Positions 1 through 10,859 of a DNA stretch of 64,000 nt are shown piece by piece (position 1 is the first letter of the stretch; every line of letters begins with the position of its first letter). The notes beneath the pieces were generated by a model that had not been told where the DNA came from, did no database searches, and was given only the letters and a program-made list of their open reading frames with translations. Location of the stretch: assembly GCF_021560175.1 (NCBI RefSeq), contig NZ_CP091110.1:1850001-1914000 (forward strand), read 5' to 3'. The stretch comes from Neobacillus drentensis. GTDB lineage: Bacteria > Bacillota > Bacilli > Bacillales > Cytobacillaceae. Position numbers and translations under genes: made by a program.

Positions 1-600
<600 letters not shown>

Positions 601-601
<1 letters not shown>

Positions 602-1158
602 TGCCAAAACAAGTCATCGCTTCAACAAAAGACCGTATGACCAAAGCAATCCAAGCTTATACTCGTGAGCTTGCAAGTATTCGTGCCGGACGGGCGAGTG
701 CCTCATTATTAGATCGTATTACAGTTGATTATTATGGAGCGCCTACACCCGTCAATCAAGTTGCGGGGATTAGCACTCCAGAAGCACGTTTACTTGTGAT
801 TCAGCCATACGATAAGTCAATTCTAGGTGATATTGAAAAAGCGATTCTGAAATCTGATTTAGGTTTAAATCCTTCAAATGATGGTTCCATTATCCGTATT
901 GCCATTCCGCAATTGACTGAAGAAAGACGGAAAGAACTAGTTAAAGTGGTAAAAAAAGAAGCAGAAGAAGCAAAAATAGCGATTCGCAACATTCGCCGTG
1001 ATGGAAACGATGATTTGAAAAAGCTAGAGAAAAATGGGGGAATTACAGAAGATGCCCTTCGTGGTTACTCAGATGATATCCAGAAGCTTACGGATGAGTT
1101 CATTCAAAAAGTCGATCAAATCACGAAAGATAAAGAAAAAGAAATTTTAGAAGTGTAA
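601..1158 (+). CDS. frr: ribosome recycling factor
   Basis: Dissociates the post-termination 70S ribosome together with EF-G. The 185-residue length is standard. Typical sequence is visible: an N-terminal helix with RAGRAS around residue 30, the [12 protein letters not shown] segment around residues 44-55 and the charged C-terminal helix [16 protein letters not shown]. It starts on the A of the pyrH stop codon and is closed by a terminator at about 1178-1206, so pyrH-frr ends a transcription unit. The order pyrH-frr-uppS is conserved across Firmicutes. Confidence 0.97.
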
Positions 1159-1177
1159 TTTATCTGCTGGCAGTTAA

Positions 1178-1206
1178 AAGACCCTCTTTAAAAGGGGGTT
1201 TTTTCT
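1178..1206 (+). terminator. rho-independent terminator after frr
   Basis: An ACCCTCTT / AAGGGGGT stem (one G-U pair) with a short loop is followed directly by a T-run. It lies 20 bases after the frr stop. Confidence 0.75.
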
Positions 1207-1415
1207 CTATTTTTTAATGATTCCAGACTGTCCCTAAAATTTTCTGAACATTATTCTTAATTACTGTTATTTTACATAGGTTATTATTAGAGATATCTTT
1301 AAGGTTTTTTGGTATGATAATATCATCTAACCAGAAGATACTTTTACATATTTGGATAAGTGAATCCATGGTTTATTATCGGAGGATATGATTAATTAAC
1401 CTGAGGAGCAATGTT

Positions 1416-2192
1416 ATGTTGAATAAATTTGGGCTTTGGAAGAAGCCGGCTAACTCTTCCACACTCCGAGATAAAATAGAAGAAATAAAAGAATCACCTG
1501 TTCCTGAACATGTTGCTATTATTATGGACGGTAATGGGCGCTGGGCTAAAAAAAGGGCTTTACCACGTATTGCTGGTCATCACGAAGGCATGAAGGTGGT
1601 TCGAAAGACAACCATGCTGGCGAACAATCTCGGAATTAAGGCCTTAACCTTATATGCCTTTTCTACTGAGAACTGGAAACGTCCAAAAAATGAAGTGGAA
1701 TATATTATGAAGCTTCCGGAAGAATTTTTAGGTACTTTTCTTCCTGAACTGATTGAAAATAATGTTCAAGTTAAAATGATGGGATATAAAGATCAACTGC
1801 CGTCACATACACTCCGCGCAATCGAGAGGGCGGTCGAAGAAACAAAGAATAATACAGGACTGGTCCTGAATTTTGCCTTGAATTATGGAAGCAGGGCGGA
1901 AATCCTCGATGCTGTAAAGCAAATTATAAATGATAGCAAAAATGGCATACTGAAGGATATAGAACTAAACGAACAAGTCTTTTCCTCCTATTTAATGAGT
2001 TCCGATTTTCCAGACCCGGATCTGTTGATCCGAACAAGTGGAGAAATCCGCTTAAGTAACTTTATGCTTTGGCAATTAGCTTACTCGGAATTTTGGTTTA
2101 CAGATGTATTATGGCCAGATTTTAATGAAGAATATTTTCTTGAAGCAATTGAAGCTTATCAAAAACGTCAGCGCAGGTTTGGCGGAATCTAA
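1416..2192 (+). CDS. uppS: undecaprenyl diphosphate synthase
   Basis: Cis-prenyltransferase that extends FPP with isopentenyl diphosphate to C55-PP, the carrier lipid for peptidoglycan and teichoic acid synthesis. The 258 residues include the catalytic IIMDGNGRWAKKR motif (Asp38), TLYAFSTENWKRP, RTSGEIRLSNFMLWQ and the terminal RRFGGI, all hallmarks of UppS. A nearby upstream ATG at 1411 hits a stop after three codons, and GAGGA at about 1403 is well placed for the ATG at 1416. It precedes cdsA and dxr, so three precursor-lipid genes sit together. Confidence 0.97.
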   Translation: MLNKFGLWKKPANSSTLRDKIEEIKESPVPEHVAIIMDGNGRWAKKRALPRIAGHHEGMKVVRKTTMLANNLGIKALTLYAFSTENWKRPKNEVEYIMKLPEEFLGTFLPELIENNVQVKMMGYKDQLPSHTLRAIERAVEETKNNTGLVLNFALNYGSRAEILDAVKQIINDSKNGILKDIELNEQVFSSYLMSSDFPDPDLLIRTSGEIRLSNFMLWQLAYSEFWFTDVLWPDFNEEYFLEAIEAYQKRQRRFGGI

Positions 2193-2235
2193 AGTATACC
2201 TCTCTTTAAGAACATAAAAGGTGTTGAACTAGTAG

Positions 2236-3030
2236 ATGAAGCAAAGAGTTATTACTGGAGTGGTAGCAGCGGCATTATTTTTGCCCATAGTATTTTACGG
2301 CGGACTTCCTTTTGTTCTGTTAACGTACATTCTTGCTACAATAGGGTTATATGAACTATTGAAAATGAAACAATTAAGTATCTTTTCGGTTCATGGACTA
2401 CTATCGCTTTTATTTTTATGGGTGATTATTTTTCCTAAGCAATATCATCATGTTCTCTCGGATTTTTATTATTCGAAAACAGAGATCGCGATTATATTTA
2501 TTTTGTTGTTTTTAGCCTATACGGTTGTCACAAAAAATCGATTTACCTTTGAAGATGTTTCGTTTTGCATACTCTCGGCGATTTATGTCGGGATTGGGTT
2601 TTACTTTTTTATTGAAACCCGCAACGCAGGACTTGTTTATGTTTTTTATTCCCTATTTATTATTTGGGCAACAGACTCTGGTGCCTATTTTGTTGGCAAA
2701 GCAATGGGAAAAAACAAACTATGGCCTGAAATTAGTCCCAATAAAACAGTAGAAGGCTCATTAGGCGGTGTCGTATGTGCTGTAATTGTGGGAATATTAT
2801 TTTCGTTATTTTCCACGACCATCCCCGTAGGTCTGGTTACTTTAATGGGAATTACCGTTGTTCTTTCTGTTTTTGGACAAATAGGCGACCTTGTCCAATC
2901 TGCTTTTAAACGTCATTTTAACGTAAAGGATTCAGGAAACATTCTGCCGGGGCATGGTGGGATTCTTGATCGCTTTGATAGCTTATTATTTGTATTGCCA
3001 TTATTAAACCTGTTCCATCTTTGGACATAG
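2236..3030 (+). CDS. cdsA: phosphatidate cytidylyltransferase
   Basis: Integral membrane enzyme that makes CDP-diacylglycerol from phosphatidic acid and CTP, feeding phospholipid synthesis (including pgsA later in this window). The 264 residues are mostly hydrophobic, with multiple predicted membrane segments. The C-terminal CDP-alcohol cytidylyltransferase signature is present (SAFKRHFNVKDSGN followed by LPGHGGILDRFD). It lies 43 bases after uppS and 35 bases before dxr, consistent with one operon. Confidence 0.96.
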   Translation: MKQRVITGVVAAALFLPIVFYGGLPFVLLTYILATIGLYELLKMKQLSIFSVHGLLSLLFLWVIIFPKQYHHVLSDFYYSKTEIAIIFILLFLAYTVVTKNRFTFEDVSFCILSAIYVGIGFYFFIETRNAGLVYVFYSLFIIWATDSGAYFVGKAMGKNKLWPEISPNKTVEGSLGGVVCAVIVGILFSLFSTTIPVGLVTLMGITVVLSVFGQIGDLVQSAFKRHFNVKDSGNILPGHGGILDRFDSLLFVLPLLNLFHLWT

Positions 3031-3065
3031 TGGCGGTTCTTTTTACTTATTAGGAGTTGAAACAC

Positions 3066-4208
3066 TTGAAGACAATTAGTTTATTAGGTGCTACAGGTTC
3101 AGTAGGAATCCAAACGATTGATATCATTCGTGAGCACTGTAACGAATTTCAACTAGCAGCATTTTCAGTTGGAAAAAATATTGAATTAGCACGTAAATTA
3201 ATTATTGAATTTAAACCACTGCTTGTCTCTGTGCAGGAATCTAGTGATTGTGCATTATTAAGAGCAGAATTCCCGAATACTAAGTTTACTTTTGGCAATG
3301 AAGGATTGATTGAGGTAGCTGTCTTTGAAAAATCAGATATCCTTGTTAATGCTGTCCTTGGCAGTGTAGGACTGCATCCTACATTACAAGCCATTGAGTG
3401 CGGGAAAGTCATTGCAATCGCGAATAAAGAAACGTTAGTTACTGCAGGACATTTAGTAATAGAAGCGGCTAAAAGAAATAATGTACCGCTCCTCCCTGTT
3501 GACAGCGAACATTCTGCCATTTTTCAAGCTTTGCAAGGAGAAATGGATAAAAATATTGAAAGATTAATTTTAACAGCATCTGGCGGCAGTTTCCGTGACC
3601 GTACCCGCGCGGAGCTAAAGGATGTGACCGTAGAACAGGCTTTAAACCATCCGAACTGGTCGATGGGTGCGAAAATTACCATTGATTCAGCGACCATGAT
3701 GAATAAAGGGTTAGAGGTAATCGAAGCACATTGGTTGTTTGGAGTTCCATTTGAAAAAATAGATGTTTTGCTGCACAAAGAAAGTATTATTCATTCAATG
3801 GTAGAATTTCATGACTCTAGCATTATTGCTCAATTGGGAACACCAGATATGAGAGTGCCAATCCAATATGCACTGACCTACCCGGACCGGCTTCCACTGC
3901 GCTCGGCTAATCGGTTGAATCTTGGGGAAGTGGGTAAGCTGCACTTTGAGGAAATGGATTTAAAACGTTTCCGCTGCTTAGATTTTGCCTATCATGCTGG
4001 TAAAATAGGCGGCACCATGCCAACGGTGCTAAATGCAGCGAATGAAGCGGCAGTGGCTGCTTTCTTAAAAGGGAAAATACGTTTCTTACAGATTGAGGAT
4101 TTGATTGAACAAGCATTAAATAAACATCAAGTCATTGAAAATCCAAGTTTAGCTATAATAGAAGAAGTTGACAAAGAGACTCGTCAGTTTGTACACTCAC
4201 TTCTATAG
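3066..4208 (+). CDS. dxr: 1-deoxy-D-xylulose 5-phosphate reductoisomerase
   Basis: Second enzyme of the MEP isoprenoid pathway: converts DXP to 2-C-methylerythritol 4-phosphate with NADPH. Visible are the N-terminal dinucleotide motif GATGSVG (residues 8-14), the metal/substrate region [12 protein letters not shown], the [21 protein letters not shown] block and [14 protein letters not shown] chose TTG at 3066 (380 residues, beginning MKTISLLG) because AGGAG at 3052-3056 is nine bases upstream; the TTG at 3057 abuts that ribosome site and would add only three residues. The protein would be close to the 383 residues of B. subtilis Dxr. Confidence 0.95.
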   Translation: MKTISLLGATGSVGIQTIDIIREHCNEFQLAAFSVGKNIELARKLIIEFKPLLVSVQESSDCALLRAEFPNTKFTFGNEGLIEVAVFEKSDILVNAVLGSVGLHPTLQAIECGKVIAIANKETLVTAGHLVIEAAKRNNVPLLPVDSEHSAIFQALQGEMDKNIERLILTASGGSFRDRTRAELKDVTVEQALNHPNWSMGAKITIDSATMMNKGLEVIEAHWLFGVPFEKIDVLLHKESIIHSMVEFHDSSIIAQLGTPDMRVPIQYALTYPDRLPLRSANRLNLGEVGKLHFEEMDLKRFRCLDFAYHAGKIGGTMPTVLNAANEAAVAAFLKGKIRFLQIEDLIEQALNKHQVIENPSLAIIEEVDKETRQFVHSLL

Positions 4209-4242
4209 GAATGATCCTTCCCTATCCTGAAAAAAGGTGGTT

Positions 4243-5508
4243 ATGTCATTGACTACAGTTATTGCCTTCATAGTGATTTTTGGCGCACTGGTCTTCTTCC
4301 ATGAATTCGGACATTTCTTTTTTGCAAAAAGAGCGGGTATTCTCTGCCGTGAATTTGCAATTGGGATGGGACCTAAGGTGTTTACTCATAAAAAAGGAGA
4401 AACTACCTATACCATCCGTCTATTACCGATCGGCGGCTTCGTCCGAATGGCAGGTGAAGATCCGGAAATGGTCGAAATTAAGCCTGGTTACCGGATTGGA
4501 CTTATGTTTGATAAGCAAGAAAACGTCAATAAAATCATTTTAAATAATAAAGAGAAATATCCTAAAGCAAGGATTGTTGAAGTCGAGTATGCTGATATTG
4601 AAAAGGATTTAATCATAAAAGGATATCCGGAAGACGAAAACGAAAGTTTACAGACCTTCTCCATTGATCCAAAAGCAGTGATTGTTGAAAATGGGATTGA
4701 ATCACAAATTGCCCCACTTGACCGTCAATTTGGATCTAAAACTTTACCACAAAGATTTATGGCCATTTTTGCGGGCCCTATGATGAATTTTGTTTTAGCA
4801 TTCGTTGTGTTTATAATCATTGCTTTGTTACAAGGTGTGCCATCGAATGACCCTAAATTAGGTGTCATTACTCCTGATGGGGCTGCAAAATCGGCAGGTC
4901 TCCAGAAAGGAGATATTGTCCAAAGTATTAATGATTCGGAAATTTCAAGCTGGTCAGATGTAGTCGAAATTATCCGCAAAAACCCAAATAAAAAACTCGA
5001 TTTCTCCATTGTTCGAAATGGAAAAGAAAAAGAAATTGAAGTAACTCCGCTTGAAAAGACAGTTGATGGAGATAAAATGGGGATTATCGGTGTTTATAGC
5101 CCTGTTGAAAAATCACCGGTTCAAGCTGTGAAATCCGGATTTACCGAAACCTACTTTTGGACAAAGCAAATATTTGTTATGCTAGGTAAGTTGGTTACAG
5201 GTCAATTTTCAATTGATGCCCTATCAGGTCCAGTTGGAATCTATAAGTCCACAGATGAAGTAGCCAAATCAGGAATCTATTATTTAATGAAGTGGGCTGG
5301 TATATTAAGCATTAACTTGGGAATTATGAACTTACTGCCAATTCCTGCCCTTGATGGTGGAAGGTTAATGTTCTTTGCAGTTGAAGCAGTTAGAGGAAAA
5401 CCAATTGACAGACAAAAGGAAGGAATGGTCCATTTTATCGGCTTTGCTCTCCTTATGCTGCTCATGCTGGTGGTTACCTGGAATGATATCCAGCGATTTT
5501 TTCTATAA
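4243..5508 (+). CDS. rseP: site-2 protease, regulated intramembrane proteolysis
   Basis: Zinc metalloprotease (RasP/YluC type) that cleaves membrane anti-sigma factors and signal-peptide remnants within the membrane. The first transmembrane helix carries HEFGH (His20, Glu21, His24). A PDZ domain lies at about residues 200-280 (SAGLQKGDIVQSIN), and the second catalytic motif LPIPALDGGRL is near the C-terminus, followed by hydrophobic helices. The start is uncertain: GTG 4237, ATG 4243 and TTG 4249 are in frame around a GGTGG ribosome site; the choice changes only two to four residues. In B. subtilis the next gene is proS; here a terminator and then polC follow. Confidence 0.94.
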   Translation: MSLTTVIAFIVIFGALVFFHEFGHFFFAKRAGILCREFAIGMGPKVFTHKKGETTYTIRLLPIGGFVRMAGEDPEMVEIKPGYRIGLMFDKQENVNKIILNNKEKYPKARIVEVEYADIEKDLIIKGYPEDENESLQTFSIDPKAVIVENGIESQIAPLDRQFGSKTLPQRFMAIFAGPMMNFVLAFVVFIIIALLQGVPSNDPKLGVITPDGAAKSAGLQKGDIVQSINDSEISSWSDVVEIIRKNPNKKLDFSIVRNGKEKEIEVTPLEKTVDGDKMGIIGVYSPVEKSPVQAVKSGFTETYFWTKQIFVMLGKLVTGQFSIDALSGPVGIYKSTDEVAKSGIYYLMKWAGILSINLGIMNLLPIPALDGGRLMFFAVEAVRGKPIDRQKEGMVHFIGFALLMLLMLVVTWNDIQRFFL

Positions 5509-5536
5509 ATGATCAACTAATTTTGTTATCCTTAAT

Positions 5537-5568
5537 AAGGATCGCCTAGACGCGGTCCTTGTTTTTTT
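5537..5568 (+). terminator. terminator after rseP
   Basis: AAGGATCGC pairs with GCGGTCCTT (one G-U) around a 6-base loop and runs into GTTTTTTT. It separates the dxr-rseP unit from polC. Confidence 0.85.
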
Positions 5569-5608
5569 GTGGAATAAATGTCGAAATAAACCGAATCAGC
5601 GGTTATCG

Positions 5609-5617
5609 TGGTATAAT
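5609..5617 (+). promoter_or_regulatory. extended -10 promoter candidate for polC
   Basis: TGG followed by a perfect TATAAT (5612-5617) lies 50 bases upstream of the polC start and after the rseP terminator. No good -35 is seen, as is common for extended -10 promoters. It implies polC has its own transcription start here. Confidence 0.5.
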
Positions 5618-5667
5618 TAATTTTTGATATAGATAAATAATAGTTTTTAATAGATGGGAGAGAGACG

Positions 5668-8600
5668 ATGAGCGAACATGCCTTAGGCAATAAAGAGCGA
5701 TTCCAACTCTTGCTCCAGCAGCTGCAACTGGTAGAAGATGCTGTAGTAGTACATTTCCAAAATGCACAAATTGAAAGGCTTCTGGTTGAAAAGAAGGAAA
5801 GGAAGTGGCACTTTCAATTTTTATTTGAAAACATACTTCCATTCAATGTGTATCTCAAGTTTACTACACAACTCGAAAGAACATTCACAAACATCGCAAC
5901 CATTTCCTACAATATCCAGGTAACGAATCAAGCCAGCACACCGCAGCTTTTGCTAGAATATTGGAATTACTGCATTCAGCAAATTGACGGTATTGCACCG
6001 CCGCTTGTTAAACTTCTAAATGAACAAATCCCTGAAGTCAGCGGGAATAAACTAACCGTTTCTGTAAGAAATGAAGCGGAAGGACTCGCCTTAAAGCGAA
6101 AATATGGTCCTGTTATCGGAAATATCTATCAGTCCTTTGGTTTTCCACTGTTAGCGATTGATACTGAAATAAAAAGTGAAGAAAAAAATGAAGAATATCA
6201 GCAATTCTTACTGGCTAAACAGAAAGAAGACCAAGAACGTGCTCACATGGCCGTGATAGAAATGCAAAAGAAAGAAACGGATAAGGCTCAAGCAGGAGGA
6301 GAGGCCCCTTCAGGTCCGCTTTCAATTGGGTTAACGATCAAGGATGATAGCGAGCTTCGCAGCTTGATTGATATCGTTGATGAGGAAAGACGAGTTGTCG
6401 TTCAAGGGTATATCTTTGATGCTGAAATAAGAGAGCTTCGCAGCGGACGTTCCCTATTAACTTTTAAAATTACAGATTATACAAGCTCGATCATAGTAAA
6501 AATGTTTTCTCGTGATAAAGAAGATGCTGCCCTATTCCAGCTGGTTAAAAAAGGCTTATGGGTAAAGGTTCGGGGAAGCGTTCAAAACGATACCTTTGTC
6601 CGTGATCTAGTCATGATTTGTAATGATATCAATGAAATAAAACCTGCTGGACGAAAAGATACGGCACCTGAGGATGAAAAACGGGTAGAATTGCATCTTC
6701 ATACACCAATGAGTCAAATGGATGCCGTAACTCCAGTAAGTACACTAATTGCACAAGCAAGTAAGTGGGGTCATAAAGCGATTGCTGTTACAGATCATGC
6801 TGTTGCCCAGTCATTCCCTGAGGCCTATGGGGCAGGAAAGAAAAATGATATTAAAATCCTTTATGGCGTCGAGGTTAACCTGGTAGATGACGGTGTGCCG
6901 ATTGCCTATAATGATGCTCATCGTTTGCTGGCTGAGGATACATTTGTTGTATTTGACGTTGAGACAACAGGACTTTCTGCTGTATATAATACGATCATTG
7001 AGCTCGCAGCGGTTAAAATTCACAATGGGGAAATTATTGACCGGTTTGAATCATTTGCAAATCCGCACCAACGTCTTTCAGCCACAATTATTAACTTAAC
7101 TAGTATTACAGATGACATGCTTAAAGATGCTCCAGAAGTTGATGAAGTAATTAAGAACTTTTATGACTGGGCAGGAGATGCTGTTTTAGTTGCCCATAAC
7201 GCTTCCTTTGATATGGGGTTCTTGAATGTAGCCTATAAGCAAATCGGCTTAGAAAAAGCCAAAAATCCTGTCATTGATACTTTAGAGTTAGGACGTTTTT
7301 TATACCCAGAAATGAAAAATCACCGCTTAAATACATTAGCCAAAAAATTTGATATTGATTTAACCCAGCATCACCGGGCCATATACGATACAGAAGCAAC
7401 TGGCTACCTGCTCTTGAAAATGCTAAAGGACGCTCTTGAAAAAGGAATTGAGTATCATGATGAGTTTAACAATAACATGGGTAAAGGAAATGCATATCAA
7501 CGTGCACGTCCTTATCACTGCACCCTTTTAGCCCAGACAGAAGCAGGTTTGAAAAACCTATTCAAACTAATTTCAATCTCACATATTGAGTATTTTTACA
7601 GGGTTCCAAGACTCCCAAGATCCGTATTGCAAAAATATCGTGAAGGAATTTTAGTTGGGTCAGGGTGTAATAAAGGGGAAATATTTGAAGGGATGATGCA
7701 AAAATCCCCTGAAGAAGTCGAAGCACATGCCGGCTTCTATGACTATCTTGAAGTCATGCCAAAAGAAGTGAATGCACCGCTGATCGAAATGGAATTAGTA
7801 CGTGACGAGAAAGCGATGGAGGACATCATTGGTAAAATTGTTTCTCTTGGTGATAAATTGGGGATTCCCGTCGTCGCGACAGGAAATGTTCATTATTTAA
7901 CCGAAAATGATAAAATTTATCGAAAAATATTAGTTAACTCTCAAGGCGGGGCAAACCCATTAAACAGACATCAATTGCCGGATGTTCATTTTAGAACGAC
8001 AAACGAAATGCTTGATGCTTTCTCGTTTTTAGGCACAGAAAAAGCGAAAGAAATTGTCGTCACCAATACAAATAAAATTGCCGATATGATTGATGTTATT
8101 AAGCCGATCAAAGATGATTTGTATACACCTAAAATTGAGGGTGCAGATGAAGAAATGCGTGAAATGAGTTACGCAATGGCACGGAGTATTTATGGTGATC
8201 AGCTTCCAGAAATCGTCGAAGCGAGGCTGGAAAAAGAATTAAAAAGTATCATTGGTCACGGATTTGCCGTTATTTATTTGATTTCACATAAATTGGTTAA
8301 AAAGTCACTCGATGATGGTTACCTTGTTGGTTCAAGGGGATCTGTCGGTTCATCGTTAGTTGCGACGATGACAGAGATTACAGAGGTAAATCCACTGCCG
8401 CCGCATTATGTATGTCCGACCTGTAAACATTCCGAGTTCTTTAACGACGGTTCGGTCGGTTCCGGATTCGACTTACCGGATAAAGATTGTCCAAATTGCG
8501 GAGAAAAATACCGGAAAGACGGTCATGATATTCCCTTCGAAACATTCCTGGGTTTCAAGGGAGACAAGGTCCCCGATATCGATTTGAACTTTTCCGGAGA

Positions 8601-9993
8601 GTACCAGCCTCGTGCCCACAACTATACAAAGGTTTTATTCGGTGAGGAATACGTGTATCGTGCCGGAACAATTGGTACGGTTGCCGATAAAACGGCGTTT
8701 GGTTATGTGAAAGCCTATCAGCAGGATAATAACCTGCAAATCCGTGGTGCTGAGATTGAACGGCTGGCTTCCGGCTGTACGGGCGTAAAAAGGACAACCG
8801 GTCAGCATCCAGGGGGAATTATTGTTATCCCCGACTATATGGATGTCTATGACTTTACACCGATTCAATTCCCGGCCGATGATCGAAATTCAGAGTGGAA
8901 AACAACTCATTTTGACTTCCATTCCATTCATGATAACGTCCTAAAGCTTGATATACTTGGACACGACGATCCGACCGTCATCAGGATGCTTCAGGATCTT
9001 AGCGGAATTGATCCAAAAACGATACCGACTGATGACCCTGAGGTAATGAAAATTTTTAGCAGTACTGAATCTTTAGGTGTCACAGAGCAGCAAATCATGT
9101 GTAAAACCGGTACCTTAGGAATTCCTGAATTTGGTACGCGATTTGTTCGGCAAATGCTAGAAGATACGAAGCCAACGACCTTTTCTGAGCTTGTCCAGAT
9201 TTCCGGCTTATCACATGGAACAGATGTATGGCTTGGAAATGCACAGGAATTAATTCATAACCAAACCTGTAACTTAAGTGAAGTAATTGGTTGCCGTGAT
9301 GATATTATGGTGTATTTGATTTATCAGGGACTTGACCCTTCCTTTGCCTTTAAAATCATGGAGTCTGTACGTAAAGGGAAAGGTTTAAGCGAAGAAATGG
9401 AAGCAGAGATGCGCAAAAATGAAGTGCCAGAATGGTACATTGATTCCTGTAAAAAAATAAAGTATATGTTCCCTAAAGCTCACGCTGCTGCCTATGTATT
9501 AATGGCTGTCAGGATTGCTTATTTTAAGGTTCATCTTCCACTTCTTTATTATGCTGCCTACTTCACGGTTCGTGCTGAGGACTTTGATATTGAAGCTATG
9601 TCACGGGGATCTGAAGCAATCCGGGCCAAACTAGAGGAAATTAATGCAAAAGGACTAGAGGCATCAAATAAAGAGAAGAACTTATTAACCGTCTTAGAGC
9701 TTGCCCTCGAAATGACGGAAAGAGGCTTCAGCTTCCAAAATTATGATCTATATAAATCGGATGCATCCGATTTTATTATCGAAGGAAATACCTTAATTCC
9801 TCCGTTCAATTCTATTCCTGGATTAGGAACGAATGCTGCCTTTAATATTGTTAAGGCGAGAGAAAATGGAGAATTCCTGTCGAAAGAAGACCTACAGCAA
9901 CGAGGTAAGGTATCTAAGACCATCCTTGAATATCTCGATAAACAAGGCTGTCTTGCAGCCCTGCCTGAACAAAACCAGCTTTCACTGTTCTAG
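5668..9993 (+). CDS. polC: DNA polymerase III alpha subunit, PolC type
   Basis: Replicative polymerase of low-GC Gram-positives with built-in proofreading. At 1441 residues it matches the usual length of about 1437. Domains in order: N-terminal region, OB fold (about 230-330), PHP domain ([11 protein letters not shown], about 340 onward) interrupted by a DnaQ-type 3'-5' exonuclease (FDVETTGLS near residue 428), a zinc finger with two CxxC pairs (about 915-945), the catalytic core with [12 protein letters not shown] near residue 968, and a C-terminal QLSLF clamp-binding motif. GGGAGAGAG precedes the ATG. Sequence is uninterrupted; no frameshift is seen. Confidence 0.98.
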   Translation: MSEHALGNKERFQLLLQQLQLVEDAVVVHFQNAQIERLLVEKKERKWHFQFLFENILPFNVYLKFTTQLERTFTNIATISYNIQVTNQASTPQLLLEYWNYCIQQIDGIAPPLVKLLNEQIPEVSGNKLTVSVRNEAEGLALKRKYGPVIGNIYQSFGFPLLAIDTEIKSEEKNEEYQQFLLAKQKEDQERAHMAVIEMQKKETDKAQAGGEAPSGPLSIGLTIKDDSELRSLIDIVDEERRVVVQGYIFDAEIRELRSGRSLLTFKITDYTSSIIVKMFSRDKEDAALFQLVKKGLWVKVRGSVQNDTFVRDLVMICNDINEIKPAGRKDTAPEDEKRVELHLHTPMSQMDAVTPVSTLIAQASKWGHKAIAVTDHAVAQSFPEAYGAGKKNDIKILYGVEVNLVDDGVPIAYNDAHRLLAEDTFVVFDVETTGLSAVYNTIIELAAVKIHNGEIIDRFESFANPHQRLSATIINLTSITDDMLKDAPEVDEVIKNFYDWAGDAVLVAHNASFDMGFLNVAYKQIGLEKAKNPVIDTLELGRFLYPEMKNHRLNTLAKKFDIDLTQHHRAIYDTEATGYLLLKMLKDALEKGIEYHDEFNNNMGKGNAYQRARPYHCTLLAQTEAGLKNLFKLISISHIEYFYRVPRLPRSVLQKYREGILVGSGCNKGEIFEGMMQKSPEEVEAHAGFYDYLEVMPKEVNAPLIEMELVRDEKAMEDIIGKIVSLGDKLGIPVVATGNVHYLTENDKIYRKILVNSQGGANPLNRHQLPDVHFRTTNEMLDAFSFLGTEKAKEIVVTNTNKIADMIDVIKPIKDDLYTPKIEGADEEMREMSYAMARSIYGDQLPEIVEARLEKELKSIIGHGFAVIYLISHKLVKKSLDDGYLVGSRGSVGSSLVATMTEITEVNPLPPHYVCPTCKHSEFFNDGSVGSGFDLPDKDCPNCGEKYRKDGHDIPFETFLGFKGDKVPDIDLNFSGEYQPRAHNYTKVLFGEEYVYRAGTIGTVADKTAFGYVKAYQQDNNLQIRGAEIERLASGCTGVKRTTGQHPGGIIVIPDYMDVYDFTPIQFPADDRNSEWKTTHFDFHSIHDNVLKLDILGHDDPTVIRMLQDLSGIDPKTIPTDDPEVMKIFSSTESLGVTEQQIMCKTGTLGIPEFGTRFVRQMLEDTKPTTFSELVQISGLSHGTDVWLGNAQELIHNQTCNLSEVIGCRDDIMVYLIYQGLDPSFAFKIMESVRKGKGLSEEMEAEMRKNEVPEWYIDSCKKIKYMFPKAHAAAYVLMAVRIAYFKVHLPLLYYAAYFTVRAEDFDIEAMSRGSEAIRAKLEEINAKGLEASNKEKNLLTVLELALEMTERGFSFQNYDLYKSDASDFIIEGNTLIPPFNSIPGLGTNAAFNIVKARENGEFLSKEDLQQRGKVSKTILEYLDKQGCLAALPEQNQLSLF

Positions 9994-10007
9994 CAAGCCG
10001 ATCCGCT

Positions 10008-10138
10008 TTTGATCATCCAGCTGCAGCGCCTAGGGGCTCGGGGTCATAAGCCCATCCGTCAGGAAGGTTAAAGAACAACCTTCCCGCCGGCTCGTCTTAT
10101 GCCTGTCGCCCCTGAGCAAGCCGCTTCCGCTTTTGGTG
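10008..10138 (+). repeat. structured intergenic repeat after polC
   Basis: A roughly 130-bp, GC-richer element lies between the polC stop and the rimP promoter. It has nested dyads: an outer AGGGGC/GCCCCT with CATAAG/CTTATG arms, an inner GGAAGGTT/AACCTTCC hairpin, and similar CCGCTTTT-type sequence near both ends. From memory, elements of this look occur dispersed between genes in Bacillaceae genomes; only one copy is seen in this window. It might also act as the polC transcript end, since no conventional terminator is visible. Confidence 0.55.
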
Positions 10139-10139
10139 T

Positions 10140-10168
10140 TTGCATATAAACTATGGTTATGGTATAGT
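10140..10168 (+). promoter_or_regulatory. sigma-A-type promoter for the rimP-nusA-infB operon
   Basis: TTGCAT (10140-10145), an exact 17-base spacer and TATAGT (10163-10168). It sits just past the repeat and about 180 bases before rimP, leaving a leader with a strong hairpin. Confidence 0.6.
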
Positions 10169-10202
10169 TTTATTGGAAATACTAAGAAATACTCTCGAGT
10201 TC

Positions 10203-10224
10203 AAGAGTGGGGAAACCCACTCTT
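10203..10224 (+). ncRNA. leader hairpin of the rimP operon
   Basis: AAGAGTGGG, loop GAAA, CCCACTCTT: a perfect 9-bp stem with a GNRA-type tetraloop, about 30 bases after the predicted transcription start and about 125 bases before rimP. No long T-run follows (TTTCG), so it looks like a structured leader rather than a terminator. Its role is unknown to me; NusA autoregulation is possible but not shown. Confidence 0.45.
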
Positions 10225-10350
10225 TCGTTATGTAACCAAGCTGCTTTATATGCATCTTGGTTTTGTTTACTATTTGTTTTTTATATTTGATAAAACTTTC
10301 CGTGAACTACATAGAATTTGGGTGAAATAATAGAGAAAAGGAGGTAAAGC

Positions 10351-10821
10351 ATGAGCAAAGTAACGGAAGTTGTTGAAGAGCTGGCTGCACCAATTTTTCA
10401 AGAGCTTGGATTAGAGTTAGTGGAAATCGAGTATGTGAAAGAAGGAAAAAGTTGGTTTCTTCGCGTATATATCGATAAGGATGCCGGTGTAGATATCGAG
10501 GACTGTGGTATCGTCAGCGAACGGCTGAGTGAGAAATTGGATGAATTAGACCCCATTCCCCATAACTATTTCCTAGAGGTATCCTCCCCAGGTGCAGAGA
10601 GGCCATTAAAGAAGGCAAAAGACTTTGAAAAGGCTGTAGGCAAAAATGTCTTTATCAAAACCTATGAGCCCATCGATGGGGAAAACAAGTTCGAGGGCAC
10701 CTTAGTGGATTTTGATGGCCAACATGTTACCGTTGAAATTAAGATTAAAACCCGGAAAAAATCAATACAAATTCCATTTGAAAAAGTTGCAAGTGCACGT
10801 TTGGCTGTTACCTTTTCATAA
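10351..10821 (+). CDS. rimP: ribosome maturation factor RimP
   Basis: Needed for 30S subunit maturation. The 156 residues show the conserved core: [24 protein letters not shown] in the N-terminal alpha/beta domain, the [16 protein letters not shown] helix and [14 protein letters not shown], followed by an Sm-like C-terminal domain. AAAGGAGGT lies about 7 bases before the ATG. It is the first gene of the nusA-infB operon, where RimP is usually found. Confidence 0.96.
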   Translation: MSKVTEVVEELAAPIFQELGLELVEIEYVKEGKSWFLRVYIDKDAGVDIEDCGIVSERLSEKLDELDPIPHNYFLEVSSPGAERPLKKAKDFEKAVGKNVFIKTYEPIDGENKFEGTLVDFDGQHVTVEIKIKTRKKSIQIPFEKVASARLAVTFS

Positions 10822-10859
10822 AAAAGAAAATTAAATAAGGATTAGGGGGATACAAGCAA

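Noticed and set aside
10133..10330. 65-codon open frame before rimP
   Set aside because: It spans the promoter -35/-10 and the leader hairpin, has no ribosome site and no family resemblance.
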